This document shows positions 9,635 through 18,322 of a stretch of DNA of 46,556 nucleotides, in pieces. Under the pieces are notes generated by a model, which was given only the letters and a program-made list of their open reading frames with translations, ran no database searches and had not been told where the DNA came from. Position 1 is the first letter of the stretch. The number at the start of each line of letters is the position of its first letter. The translations under genes and the position numbers were made by a program. The stretch comes from Bacteroidales bacterium (GTDB lineage: Bacteria; Bacteroidota; Bacteroidia; Bacteroidales; UBA932), in contig JAGCXV010000001.1 in the NCBI GenBank assembly GCA_017961175.1, forward strand, positions 1 to 46,556, read 5' to 3'.

Positions 9635-10414
9635 ATGTTGCTTAAAAGTAAAATATCAGTAGGTTTTGTGATACTGGGCTTCATTCTGCTGCTCAGCAGT
9701 CTGATTGCGATATTCGAGTTCATCACAATGAGAAGAACCATTGAAAGGTTCGTGACAGACGATATCATCAGTATCAATACCACACGCCGTCTCCTGGACT
9801 TGGCTGATGACTACAATTTCCAGCTGCTCAGTACGATGGGAGATTCTACCTATACCGATGTGAACACTATGCCTACCATCGGGGAGGATGACAAATTCAT
9901 AGTTGTTCTCAAGAGCATCAGGGATAATTTCACCACCGAAGGGGAGAGGGATATGGCAGACTCCATCCGTTACGCTTACGTTTCTTACGCGCATATGCTC
10001 GAAGAGGCCAAGGGGGTGTGGAACCTGCCGCGTTACCAGCAGAAGAAGGACTGGTACTTTGAAAGGATGTATCCGGTCTACTCCAGGCTGAGGGTTTACA
10101 TCAAGGATCTCAACATGTCTTCCCAGAAGGCCCTCAAGGAGAATTCTGACCGTCTTTCTGAAGGTTTTTACAGAAGTCTGATGCCTTGCGTGGTTGCCGT
10201 GGGAATCGGAATCCTGCTGCTATTCCTTTTCAATTACTTCCTGAACTTCTATTTCTTCGATCCTCTCATCAAGATTAACCGGGCCCTGCGCAATTACAAG
10301 CTGACCCGGAAGACCTACGATGTCAACATCGATTCCGATGACGAGATGGAGGAGCTCAACGAGAATGTAAAAGATGTCGTAAGGGAACACAAAAACCTTA
10401 CAAAGAATCAATAG
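9635..10414 (+). CDS. Membrane sensor-like protein with HAMP-like tail and no output domain
   Basis: A 259-aa protein I cannot assign to a named family. It has transmembrane helix 1 at about residues 7-27 and an external, mainly helical domain at about 28-183, like four-helix-bundle sensor domains. Transmembrane helix 2 follows at about 187-210, then a 50-residue cytoplasmic segment starting FFDPLIKINRAL that resembles a HAMP linker. It stops there: no histidine kinase, cyclase or methyl-accepting domain follows. Start: the reading frame is open from an ATG at 9581, but that lies inside the gap terminator, so ATG 9635 after the -7 box is preferred. trkH begins 13 nt later, suggesting a joint transcript and perhaps a role in sensing osmotic or ionic state; this is inference. 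Confidence 0.75.
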   Translation: MLLKSKISVGFVILGFILLLSSLIAIFEFITMRRTIERFVTDDIISINTTRRLLDLADDYNFQLLSTMGDSTYTDVNTMPTIGEDDKFIVVLKSIRDNFTTEGERDMADSIRYAYVSYAHMLEEAKGVWNLPRYQQKKDWYFERMYPVYSRLRVYIKDLNMSSQKALKENSDRLSEGFYRSLMPCVVAVGIGILLLFLFNYFLNFYFFDPLIKINRALRNYKLTRKTYDVNIDSDDEMEELNENVKDVVREHKNLTKNQ

Positions 10415-10427
10415 TAACACTAGCACA

Positions 10428-11876
10428 ATGAATATCAATTACATATCGAGAAATGTGGGAATCGCGCTGGTATTCAACGCGGCCTTTATGTTCTTGGGTG
10501 TATTGGTTTCCTTGTTCTACGGAATGGACGCTTCCTTTTCTCCGCTTCTGCTTAGCGGGGTAATTACCCTTGCTGTAGGAATTTTTCCTCTGGTTTTTGT
10601 GAGGAAGGCCGGAAGCATTACTGTAAAGGAAGGCTTCTTCACAATCGTGCTGACCTGGCTTCTGGTTTGCGTTTTCGGAGCCTTGCCATATGTCCTGTGG
10701 GGAGGGGATTTTGCTGTGATAGATGCCTGGTTTGAGAGCGTGAGCGGCTATACCACAACAGGTTGCACTTCTCTCAGCGATGTCGAGAGCCTGCCTCACG
10801 GCCTGCTCTTCTGGAGAAGCAGCACCCATTATCTTGGAGGCTTGGGAGTAGTTGTGTTCATGATACTTGTGCTTCCTTATGCAAGGGCGACTTTCGGCCT
10901 CAGGTTAAGTTCTATGGAGATGGGATCCCTCTCCAAGCAGAACTACAAGTTCAAGGTGGCGGAAACGGCCAAGATTATTCTGACCGTATATGTCGGGCTT
11001 ACAATTCTCCAGACCATTTGTCTCGTGCTGGCGGGAATGGGATTCTTCGATGCCCTTAACCACTCCATGAGCATCTCCGCAACCGGCGGTTTCAGTACAA
11101 AGAACAATTCTGCAGCGGCGTTCAATTCTCCTGCAATCGAGATAATAATGATTGTGTTCATGTATCTGTCCGGCCTCCATTTCGGACTGATTTACATGTC
11201 TTGCCGTGCCCGTTCGATGAAGATTTTCAAGGATCCGGTTATCAAATTCTACACCTTTGTCCTGATCGGTTCAGTGGCTGTTACAACATTCAGCCTTCTG
11301 GCGGGGGGAACTGAGAAGAATTTCCTTACCGCCCTAAGGCACAGCGCATTCATGAACGTGTCGGCGGCCAGTACTACGGGCTTTGCTAATGCCGATGCAC
11401 AGCATTGGCCTGTGGCGGCATTGCTGATATTCTTCTATCTGGCATTTCAGGGAGCTTGCAGCGGATCCACAACCGGAGGCGCCAAGGTAGACCGTATCTG
11501 CGTCAGCTTCAGTTCGCTCAAGGCTAGGCTGAAGCGACAGCTCCATATGAATGCGGTCATTAAGCCGAGAATGGGAAACAGGGTTCTCGATGCAGACCTT
11601 ACCGGAGAGACGAACCTCTATCTGGTGTTCTTCAGTTCCATAATCTTTGTGGGTGCGATACTGCTTTCAGCAACGGGTCTCGACCTGAAGACCGCAGTGA
11701 CCACATCCCTTGCCTGCACTGCAAATACCGGCCTTACTTTCAGCAGTTTAAGCTCCTTCGGCAACTACGAGAGCTTCCCTGTCGTGAGCAAGATCATCTT
11801 TACGATTGAGATGTTCCTCGGCCGTCTTGAAATCTATCCTGTTCTGGCATTCCTCGTAATAAAAAGGTGGAAGTGA
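10428..11876 (+). CDS. trkH: TrkH family potassium uptake protein
   Basis: Membrane subunit of a Trk/Ktr-type K+ (or Na+/K+) transporter. The 482-aa, about ten-helix protein carries the four pore-loop filter segments of the family: SGYTTTGCTSL near residue 105, SISATGGFS near 220, SAASTTGFA near 315 and ACTANTGL near 430. Filter glycines are all present. The usual cytosolic regulatory partner TrkA is not next to it; the gene before it is a sensor-like membrane protein instead. Its stop TGA overlaps the start of the helicase gene (TGATG). Identity is clear. Confidence 0.95.
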   Translation: MNINYISRNVGIALVFNAAFMFLGVLVSLFYGMDASFSPLLLSGVITLAVGIFPLVFVRKAGSITVKEGFFTIVLTWLLVCVFGALPYVLWGGDFAVIDAWFESVSGYTTTGCTSLSDVESLPHGLLFWRSSTHYLGGLGVVVFMILVLPYARATFGLRLSSMEMGSLSKQNYKFKVAETAKIILTVYVGLTILQTICLVLAGMGFFDALNHSMSISATGGFSTKNNSAAAFNSPAIEIIMIVFMYLSGLHFGLIYMSCRARSMKIFKDPVIKFYTFVLIGSVAVTTFSLLAGGTEKNFLTALRHSAFMNVSAASTTGFANADAQHWPVAALLIFFYLAFQGACSGSTTGGAKVDRICVSFSSLKARLKRQLHMNAVIKPRMGNRVLDADLTGETNLYLVFFSSIIFVGAILLSATGLDLKTAVTTSLACTANTGLTFSSLSSFGNYESFPVVSKIIFTIEMFLGRLEIYPVLAFLVIKRWK

Positions 11877-13294
11877 TGGGAATGGCGGAATTTCTCTCCG
11901 GCAAAATGGAGGAAAGGCTTGCCATGGAGCCAACTGGTGGCCAGAAGGAATTATTCTCCAAACTCGGTAAATTTCTTACGGACAATGCGGACCAGCGCTT
12001 TCTGATGATGGTTTCCGGATATGCCGGAACAGGAAAGACATCTGCAATCGCCGCCTGCATAAGTGTTCTCAAGACTCTGGGAATGAAGTATGTGCTGCTT
12101 GCTCCGACCGGGCGTGCCGCAAAGGTTCTTGCCGGTTTCACCGGAGAGAAGACCAGCACAATCCACCGCCATATCTACAGGATGAAATCCCAAAGCGATC
12201 CGATGGGGGCTTTCTCCCTGAATTTCAATAAGGCCAAAGACACAGTCTATTTTGTGGACGAGGTATCGCTGATAGGTTCAGGAGACGGTTCGGACTCCAT
12301 CTTCGGCAGTGGGAACCTTCTGGACGACCTTATGGAATTCGTCAGGCAGAGTTCCAGCAACCGCCTGGTTCTCATCGGAGATCCGGCCCAGCTCCCTCCC
12401 GTGGGACTGGATGTGAGTCCGGCGCTCGATATAGATTATATGAAGCGCTATTGCCCGAAGATAGAAACCGTAACTCTCCGGGATGTAGTCCGCCAGGCTG
12501 AGGGAAGCGGAATACTGGTAAACGCTACACGCCTCCGCCTTGAAATCTCAGACGGGGACATTGATCCGCCGGTCTTTGATGTAAGCTCATTTACAGACAT
12601 TACCGCCATTACGGGAGCGACTCTTATCGATGATCTTTCCGATGCCATCTCAAGATACGGGGCAGAGGAAGTGGTGGTCCTTTGCCGAAGCAATCAGAGG
12701 GCAAACCGCTACAACCAGGGCATACGTTCCCGGGTGCTTTTCCTGGAAGAAGCCCTTTGCAGGGGAGACCGCCTGATGGTGGTTAAGAATTGCTACAAGT
12801 TTGACGGCCAGGAAGAAGGATTCGACTTCATCGCCAACGGGGATATGGCCCGCCTGCTCAGTATCCATAACCATCAGGAACGGTACGGGCTGCATTTTGC
12901 GGACGCCACCTTGGCGTTCCCGGATTACAATGATTTCGAGGTTGACGCCAAGGTGATACTGGACACCCTGGACAGCAAGACTCCGGCTTTGGACAGAGAT
13001 GCCCAGACCGCCCTTTTTGGAGGAGTCCTTGCTGATTATGAGGGAATAACCCCCAAGAAAAAACGCTTCCAGTGTGTCCGGGAAGATCCTTATTACAATG
13101 CTCTCCAGATAAAGTATTCATCAGCGATTACAGGCCACAAGAGCCAGGGCGGCCAGTGGAGGTGCGTTTTCATAGACAACATCCTCTGGAAGGACGAGAT
13201 TACCATCGACGACAAGAAGTGGCTTTATACCGCCCTTACCCGTGCCCAGGAGATGGTTTATTTAATTAACTTTGACAAGAAATACCTGAAATAA
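11876..13294 (+). CDS. RecD-like ATP-dependent DNA helicase (UvrD_C_2 type)
   Basis: A 472-aa superfamily 1 helicase. It has Walker A GYAGTGKTS at about residues 48-56, LAPTGRAAKVL (motif Ia) near 75, Walker B FVDEVSLIG near 127, and LIGDPAQLPPVG (motif III) near 165. A C-terminal UvrD_C_2-like module starts around TGHKSQG and ends with LYTALTRAQEMVYLI (motif VI). This matches the short RecD-like helicases common in Bacteroidota, which lack the long N-terminal domain of RecD/RecD2. The start could be GTG 11867, ATG 11876 or ATG 11882; 11876 forms a TGATG junction with trkH and is preferred. No recB or recC is nearby, so it probably acts alone. Confidence 0.92.
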   Translation: MGMAEFLSGKMEERLAMEPTGGQKELFSKLGKFLTDNADQRFLMMVSGYAGTGKTSAIAACISVLKTLGMKYVLLAPTGRAAKVLAGFTGEKTSTIHRHIYRMKSQSDPMGAFSLNFNKAKDTVYFVDEVSLIGSGDGSDSIFGSGNLLDDLMEFVRQSSSNRLVLIGDPAQLPPVGLDVSPALDIDYMKRYCPKIETVTLRDVVRQAEGSGILVNATRLRLEISDGDIDPPVFDVSSFTDITAITGATLIDDLSDAISRYGAEEVVVLCRSNQRANRYNQGIRSRVLFLEEALCRGDRLMVVKNCYKFDGQEEGFDFIANGDMARLLSIHNHQERYGLHFADATLAFPDYNDFEVDAKVILDTLDSKTPALDRDAQTALFGGVLADYEGITPKKKRFQCVREDPYYNALQIKYSSAITGHKSQGGQWRCVFIDNILWKDEITIDDKKWLYTALTRAQEMVYLINFDKKYLK

Positions 13295-13306
13295 CACAAG
13301 ACATAT

Positions 13307-15448
13307 ATGAAAAGAATAATCCTTGCACTCTCCGCACTGCTTGTTTGCTTGAGCGCTTCCGCCCAGAAGAAGAACTTTACTCTGGAGCAGATTGCAAATG
13401 ACAAATTCCCGAATGTCGAGAAATACTTGTTGCCTCCGGTCTGGGAATCCGGCGATATCCTCCAGGTAAGTACAATGGAATTTGGAGTCCTCAAGCGTGA
13501 AAGAAAGTTCTACAATGTGAAGACAGGAGCTTTCGAAGAGAATTACAAACCTCAGGAAAGCCCTCAGGAATCTCAAAACGATATCAGGGAAGACGCCAAA
13601 AAAGCCAATAAACTGATCAAGGGCGACGGAATGATTGCCAATCCTACCTACAGCCCGGATGGCAAACTTATGGCCTTCACCAATAACGGAGATCTTTATG
13701 TGTTTGACAAAGAGGGGAACAAGGTAAAGAGAATCACGACCGACGGAAATGCCGTGATTCTCAACGGACGCGCTTCCTGGGTTTACTTTGAGGAAATCCT
13801 GGGACGCTCTTCACAGTATAAGGCTTTCTGGTGGAGCCCGGACAGCAGGACAATAGCCTTCTACCGCTTTGACGACAGCCAGGTTCCGATGTTCCCGATT
13901 TATGATCCTTCCAAGGCCAAGGACCAGATTCTGGAAAGCCATTATCCTATGAGCGGCGAGAAGAATCCTGAGGTAAGGATAGGGTTCGCCGATGTCCAGA
14001 CGGGAAGTATCGTATGGGCTGACTTCAACGAGAAGGAAGACCAGTACTTTGGCATACCATTCTGGAATTCAGAATCTTCACGCTTTATCGTTCCGTGGAT
14101 GCCAAGAGTTCAGCAGGATCTGGTATTCTACTCTGTAGACCCTAAGGACGGAAGCAAGGAGTCTATTTACAAGGAGCATCAGGACACCTGGATCGACTGG
14201 CCTGAACAGATGCTCTTCGACCAGAACGGTCTGTATATGGTAAGGGATTTCACCATGTGGGAGCAGATCTACTACCTCTCATTTGACGGAAAGACACAGA
14301 AGTGCCTGACAGACGGCCGCAACTGGGATATCAAGCTCCTGAAGATAGACCCTAAGAAGCAGGAGCTCTATTTTACCTCCAAGAAGGAAATAAGCACTCG
14401 CGTGGATATCTACAAGGTGTCTATAAAGAAGGCCAAGACTACGAGAATCTCCACCGGGGATTATTCTTACAAGTCTCTGCAGCTCAGCGATGATTTCAAG
14501 TATATGGCAGCCATTTGCAGCAATGCCAGGACACCTAACAAGGTTGTGGTTCTCCCGACTGACGGCAGCGGAAAGATGACTGTTCTTGCAGATGCCAAAG
14601 GGAAAGACTACGACTCCTACAATATCGCTCTTCCGGAGATGGTCTATATCACCACTCCTGACGGCTATACGATCCCGGGCAAGATCACCCTTCCTCTGAA
14701 CTTTGATCCTCAGAAGAAATATCCTGTCATCATCTATATGTATGGCGGACCTAACACTCCGGTCGTGGCCGACAGCTGGAGCATAATCTCATCTTCCAAC
14801 CAGTGGTGGGCTAACCAGGACGTTATCCAGTTCTCGATGGATCACCGCGGAAGCGGCCATTGCGGAAAGGAGGGCTGCAATTTCATGTACCGCAACTTCT
14901 TCTCTATCGAACTCAAGGACTTCATAGAGTGGGCCAAATACCTCAGGAGCCTTCCTTACGTGGATGCCGACAAGATCGGAATCTACGGGTTCTCTTACGG
15001 CGGAAGTATGGCAACTCTCTGCGTGACAGAAGGATGCGAATACTTCAAGTATGGAATCGCCGGCGGTGGAGTGTATGACTATATGCTTTACGACACCCAT
15101 TATACCGAGAGGTTTATGGATACTCCACAGCGTAATCCTGAAGGTTTCAAGCGCACCATCATGGCAGACAGGATAAGAAAGTCCGGCTACAAGGGAGATG
15201 CCACCAACTACCTGATGCTCACCCACGGAGCCGCAGATGATAACGTCCATATCCAGAACACAATGAGCCTGGTTCTGGAACTCCAGAAGATGGGCCGGCA
15301 GTTTGACCTTATGATCTATCCTAGGCAGCTTCACGGATATCGCGGAGTACAGGGAGCCTTCTCAGACTTCAACGACTACCGCTTCTGGTACCGTCATCTG
15401 TTTGGAAAAGAGGTCCCTAAGGAACTCTCTGACGCATACTCGAAATAG
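13307..15448 (+). CDS. Dipeptidyl peptidase IV (peptidase family S9B), exported
   Basis: Releases X-Pro or X-Ala dipeptides from peptide N-termini, probably in the periplasm. The 713-aa product has a signal peptide (about residues 1-19, ending ASAQ), an eight-bladed propeller region (about 60-470) including the RASWVYFEEILGRS segment with the Glu pair typical of DPP-IV, and a C-terminal alpha/beta hydrolase. Catalytic residues are visible: S563 in GFSYGGSMA, Asp in HGAADDNVH, and His in QLHGYRG. Length is as in Porphyromonas and Bacteroides homologs. It starts 12 nt after the helicase gene. Its stop TAG directly abuts the stop of the convergent comEC gene. Confidence 0.95.
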   Translation: MKRIILALSALLVCLSASAQKKNFTLEQIANDKFPNVEKYLLPPVWESGDILQVSTMEFGVLKRERKFYNVKTGAFEENYKPQESPQESQNDIREDAKKANKLIKGDGMIANPTYSPDGKLMAFTNNGDLYVFDKEGNKVKRITTDGNAVILNGRASWVYFEEILGRSSQYKAFWWSPDSRTIAFYRFDDSQVPMFPIYDPSKAKDQILESHYPMSGEKNPEVRIGFADVQTGSIVWADFNEKEDQYFGIPFWNSESSRFIVPWMPRVQQDLVFYSVDPKDGSKESIYKEHQDTWIDWPEQMLFDQNGLYMVRDFTMWEQIYYLSFDGKTQKCLTDGRNWDIKLLKIDPKKQELYFTSKKEISTRVDIYKVSIKKAKTTRISTGDYSYKSLQLSDDFKYMAAICSNARTPNKVVVLPTDGSGKMTVLADAKGKDYDSYNIALPEMVYITTPDGYTIPGKITLPLNFDPQKKYPVIIYMYGGPNTPVVADSWSIISSSNQWWANQDVIQFSMDHRGSGHCGKEGCNFMYRNFFSIELKDFIEWAKYLRSLPYVDADKIGIYGFSYGGSMATLCVTEGCEYFKYGIAGGGVYDYMLYDTHYTERFMDTPQRNPEGFKRTIMADRIRKSGYKGDATNYLMLTHGAADDNVHIQNTMSLVLELQKMGRQFDLMIYPRQLHGYRGVQGAFSDFNDYRFWYRHLFGKEVPKELSDAYSK

Positions 15449-16519
15449 TCAGCTTCCCAGAAACAGCACGACCTGCCTGAGGGCTTCAATAATCGCTGAG
15501 GAGATTTCAGATATTATTCCTCCGATGGCAGGGATGCCGCCTAAAAGAGCAGAGGCCGCGCTCCCATAGACGGACAGTGTTACAAGTGGAGCGCTGACAA
15601 TATTGGAAATAAGGAAATTCCCGCTTACTCTCCCAAAATACAGGAGGATGAGCGGGAATGTCGCTATCTGGCAGGTCATTGTGATTCCCATAAGGCGGGC
15701 TCCAGAAGCCGCAATCCTTCTCCCGATGCTCTGTCTGGACCCGAATACTTTCCTGATGCTTTCTTCAACCGCCGGATAAAGGAAGACGATTCCGGCTACA
15801 GCCGCGAATGACAGCTGGAAGCCGATCATCTCCACCGCCATAGGATTGAAAAGGGCAATCACGAATGCCGCTATCAGAAGTGGTCCTGTCCTGTCGTTGC
15901 CCTGGCAAAGCAAATCGGCTGTCTTCCAGACGGCTATCATAATGCAGGCTCTGCTCACGGAAGGGGAGAGGCCGGTAATAACGGCATAGAAAAAGATTAT
16001 CGCGATACTCAGGGTGAAAGAAAAGACCTTTGTCCTGTAATTCCATCTGAAGGCGGCGGTGAGTAAGCAGATGATGCTCCAGATTATTCCCACGTGCATT
16101 CCGGAAAGCGCCAGGGCATGGCTGATTCCTGCATTGCGGAATGCGGTCTTGATTTCAGAGTCCAGTCCGCTTCTGTCTCCCAGCAGGAGGGCTGCCGCTA
16201 TCCCTTTGGATGATTCTCCTTCCAGCCTTTCAGATAGTTTCCCGGATATGTGATTCCTTACCTGAAGTGCTTTATGTTCAATGATTTGTTCGGTATGGGA
16301 AACTCTGTCCGAGTAGATAGCCCTTCTTTGTGCTCCAAGAATGAAAAAGCCTGCGCAGCTTAACAGGATAAAGACAAAAGCCCTCTTTCTGCACAGGTAA
16401 ATGATTCCAATGATAGGTATTATGACAAAAGAAAAATCCAGTCTGGCAAAGAATCCGCCGGATACCGTGCCAAGAAGGAAACTCAATGTTATCGCCACTC
16501 CCAACCGCCTCAAAACCAT
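15449..16519 (-). CDS. ComEC/Rec2-type competence membrane protein, core only
   Basis: The ComEC family forms the inner-membrane channel for single-stranded DNA uptake. This 356-aa polytopic protein keeps the Competence domain with the hallmark ISHALALSGMHVGI near residue 135 and DxSxSRA-like GLSPSVSRA near 205. It lacks both the soluble OB/DUF4131 insert normally between helix 2 and the core, and the C-terminal metallo-beta-lactamase domain, so it is about half the usual length. The end is a clean stop abutting the DPP-IV gene, so truncation by frameshift is not evident. Start ATG 16519; GTG 16522 is also possible. It lies directly after the thioesterase gene (3-6 nt). Confidence 0.85.
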   Translation of the reverse strand: MVLRRLGVAITLSFLLGTVSGGFFARLDFSFVIIPIIGIIYLCRKRAFVFILLSCAGFFILGAQRRAIYSDRVSHTEQIIEHKALQVRNHISGKLSERLEGESSKGIAAALLLGDRSGLDSEIKTAFRNAGISHALALSGMHVGIIWSIICLLTAAFRWNYRTKVFSFTLSIAIIFFYAVITGLSPSVSRACIMIAVWKTADLLCQGNDRTGPLLIAAFVIALFNPMAVEMIGFQLSFAAVAGIVFLYPAVEESIRKVFGSRQSIGRRIAASGARLMGITMTCQIATFPLILLYFGRVSGNFLISNIVSAPLVTLSVYGSAASALLGGIPAIGGIISEISSAIIEALRQVVLFLGS

Positions 16520-16522
16520 CAC

Positions 16523-16924
16523 TTAGCCTTCCAGTTTCTTCATGAATTTTTCAGGATCGATTATGAATCTCGAGTGGGTGCCTTTTCCGATTTCTCCTTT
16601 GCTGTCATAGGCCGTTACCTTGAAGAGGACAGCCCTGCGGTCTATGTTTTCAACTTCCGCTTCCGCCCAGACCTCGGTTCCCGGAAGGCAGGCCCTTAGA
16701 TGTTGGATATTGACACCAGTTCCCACACTTGCAAGCCCCAGTTTCTTAAGAAGGAGGAAAGATGCTTCTTCCATCATCGCAATCATGGAAGGCGTGGAGA
16801 AAACTCCCATTGCTCCCGTTCCGGCTGCGGCTGCGGTATTCTGGTCCGTTACCACGCGCCTTGCTGTGTTCTTCATTCCGATCTTCAGATCTTCAATCAT
16901 ATCCGCATGATTTTTGTTTTCCAT
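16523..16924 (-). CDS. Hotdog-fold thioesterase, FlK-like
   Basis: A 133-aa protein resembling the fluoroacetyl-CoA thioesterase FlK family of small acyl-CoA thioesterases. The catalytic triad positions are present: Thr in FSTPSMIAMMEEAS, Glu in the same helix, and His in NIQHLRAC; the C-terminal GKGTHSRFII strand is also typical. The true acyl-CoA substrate is unknown. ATG 16924 is only 2 bases after a TATATTTG box, so transcription might begin at or after that codon. The in-frame ATG at 16900 (MIEDLKIG) gives the usual family length and may be the real start. It forms a two-gene unit with the ComEC-like gene. Confidence 0.85.
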   Translation of the reverse strand: MENKNHADMIEDLKIGMKNTARRVVTDQNTAAAAGTGAMGVFSTPSMIAMMEEASFLLLKKLGLASVGTGVNIQHLRACLPGTEVWAEAEVENIDRRAVLFKVTAYDSKGEIGKGTHSRFIIDPEKFMKKLEG

Positions 16925-16926
16925 TA

Positions 16927-16934
16927 CAAATATA
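16927..16934 (-). promoter_or_regulatory. -7 box (TATATTTG) for the thioesterase-comEC unit
   Basis: Minus-strand TATATTTG matches TAnnTTTG and ends 2 bases before the upstream ATG. It is divergent to an identical box at 16955-16962, with 20 bases between them. Confidence 0.5.
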
Positions 16935-16954
16935 GAAAAACAGAAAAAGATTGC

Positions 16955-16962
16955 TATATTTG
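16955..16962 (+). promoter_or_regulatory. -7 box (TATATTTG) for the exported-protein/msrA cluster
   Basis: TATATTTG ends 24 bases before the ATG at 16987. No clear -33 element. Confidence 0.5.
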
Positions 16963-16986
16963 AATTGCACTAAAAAACATTGAGTT

Positions 16987-17748
16987 ATGAAAAAAACCTT
17001 CTTTCTTCTAATGGCTGCTTTACTGATTTGCAGTGCGCTATCCGCCCAGAAAACCTATCCTAAAGATTGGGAAACTTACGAAGTTGGGGATCCACAGATG
17101 GCTTTCAAGGGGAAGAGCCCGACTATCGTGGATTTCGTCAATAACTTTTTGGCAGAACCCGAGGACGAGCTGTTCGGAGGCCTGAGCGAGATGTGGGAGA
17201 AATACCGCAAGGGCAAGCCACAGGATAAGGGAGATACCGTTATTGTGGATATCCGCAACGGCTATGTCTGCTTTAAGGAACACACTGAAGACAGTTATGC
17301 AAAGAGTTACAGCAAAACGGAAATTTGTTATTGGAACTGTTCGGACGGAAAGCACAAGCTGGTGGCTTTCTCAAATGACCTTTGGTCTGACGGGAAATGG
17401 GTGGACGGCCAGTATACAGGTACATCATTTTACCTTTACAATATCGCCAAACGTGGCTTGACGATGGTTTCCAACACCGGAGAAGAACTGGGCATAGTCG
17501 TGAAGACCGGATGGGAAAGTGAGATAAGCGGTTATGACGCCGATAAAAAGACTTATTTTGTGCAACTCAACGGCAAGAGGAAAAACATGACAAAGGAAGA
17601 GTATCACAAGTTCATCGACGAGCGTCCTGTCGTTACATATTCCCTTCCAAGGACCGGCAAGAATCTGATAGCCTATATCAACACTCCTTCAAGCCGCAAG
17701 AAAGTTATCTTCGAGTGGGACGGAATGTATTTCCATCCTGCAAAGTAA
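16987..17748 (+). CDS. Exported protein of unknown function
   Basis: I do not recognise a family for this 253-aa protein. A clear signal peptide (about residues 1-21: basic start, hydrophobic core, LSAQ cleavage region) sends it to the periplasm or beyond. The mature part is hydrophilic, rich in Lys, Asp and aromatic residues, probably mostly beta strands in the second half (YCW..SDG.H.LVAF, FYLYNIAKRGLTMV, VVTYSLPRTGKNLIAYI). There is no lipobox, no transmembrane segment and no repeat. It is the first gene of a plus-strand run (msrA, TPR protein, metallophosphoesterase), three of four being exported; msrA begins 19 nt after its stop. Confidence 0.75.
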   Translation: MKKTFFLLMAALLICSALSAQKTYPKDWETYEVGDPQMAFKGKSPTIVDFVNNFLAEPEDELFGGLSEMWEKYRKGKPQDKGDTVIVDIRNGYVCFKEHTEDSYAKSYSKTEICYWNCSDGKHKLVAFSNDLWSDGKWVDGQYTGTSFYLYNIAKRGLTMVSNTGEELGIVVKTGWESEISGYDADKKTYFVQLNGKRKNMTKEEYHKFIDERPVVTYSLPRTGKNLIAYINTPSSRKKVIFEWDGMYFHPAK

Positions 17749-17767
17749 GGTCTGTCCTGAAGATAGT

Positions 17768-18310
17768 ATGGAAACGAAAGAAATTTATCTGGCAGGCGGT
17801 TGCTTCTGGGGAGTAGAGCATTTCTTCTCGCTGATCGAGGGTGTGGTTTCCGCAGAGGCAGGCTATGCCAATGGAAATGAAGAGTTTTGCGGCAATCCGG
17901 AAGGGGACGGACCTTCCTACAAGGAAGTTTATACGGACAAGACCGGTTTCGCCGAGACTGTAAAGGTAGTCTATGACAGTGAAAAGATTTCCCTTGAAGA
18001 ACTGATAAGGCTGTATTTCAAGATAATAGACCCATATTCCGTTAACCGTCAGGCTCATGACGTGGGAACAAGGTACAGGACTGGTATCTTTTATACGAAT
18101 CCTGATGATTTGGGCATCATCAAGCCTGTCTATGATTCTTTGGAAAAAGAGGGCGGAAAGAATTTTGCCGTAGAACTATTACCGCTGAAGAACTTCTTCA
18201 AGGCTGAAGAATATCATCAGGAGTATCTGGACAAGAATCCAGGCGGCTACTGCCACCTGCCGTTGGAGATGTTCCGCTTTGCCAAATACTACAAACCGGA
18301 AAAACAATAA
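17768..18310 (+). CDS. msrA: Peptide methionine-S-sulfoxide reductase MsrA
   Basis: Reduces the S epimer of methionine sulfoxide in proteins and free methionine. The 180-aa product has the catalytic GGCFWGVE with C12, the TDKTGFAETVKV segment, GTRYRTGIFY, and a second Cys in GGYCHLP near residue 166 that could be the resolving cysteine. No signal peptide, so it is cytoplasmic although its neighbours are exported. There is no MsrB domain fused and none nearby. Confidence 0.96.
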   Translation: METKEIYLAGGCFWGVEHFFSLIEGVVSAEAGYANGNEEFCGNPEGDGPSYKEVYTDKTGFAETVKVVYDSEKISLEELIRLYFKIIDPYSVNRQAHDVGTRYRTGIFYTNPDDLGIIKPVYDSLEKEGGKNFAVELLPLKNFFKAEEYHQEYLDKNPGGYCHLPLEMFRFAKYYKPEKQ

Positions 18311-18322
18311 AAGGCAATAAGT

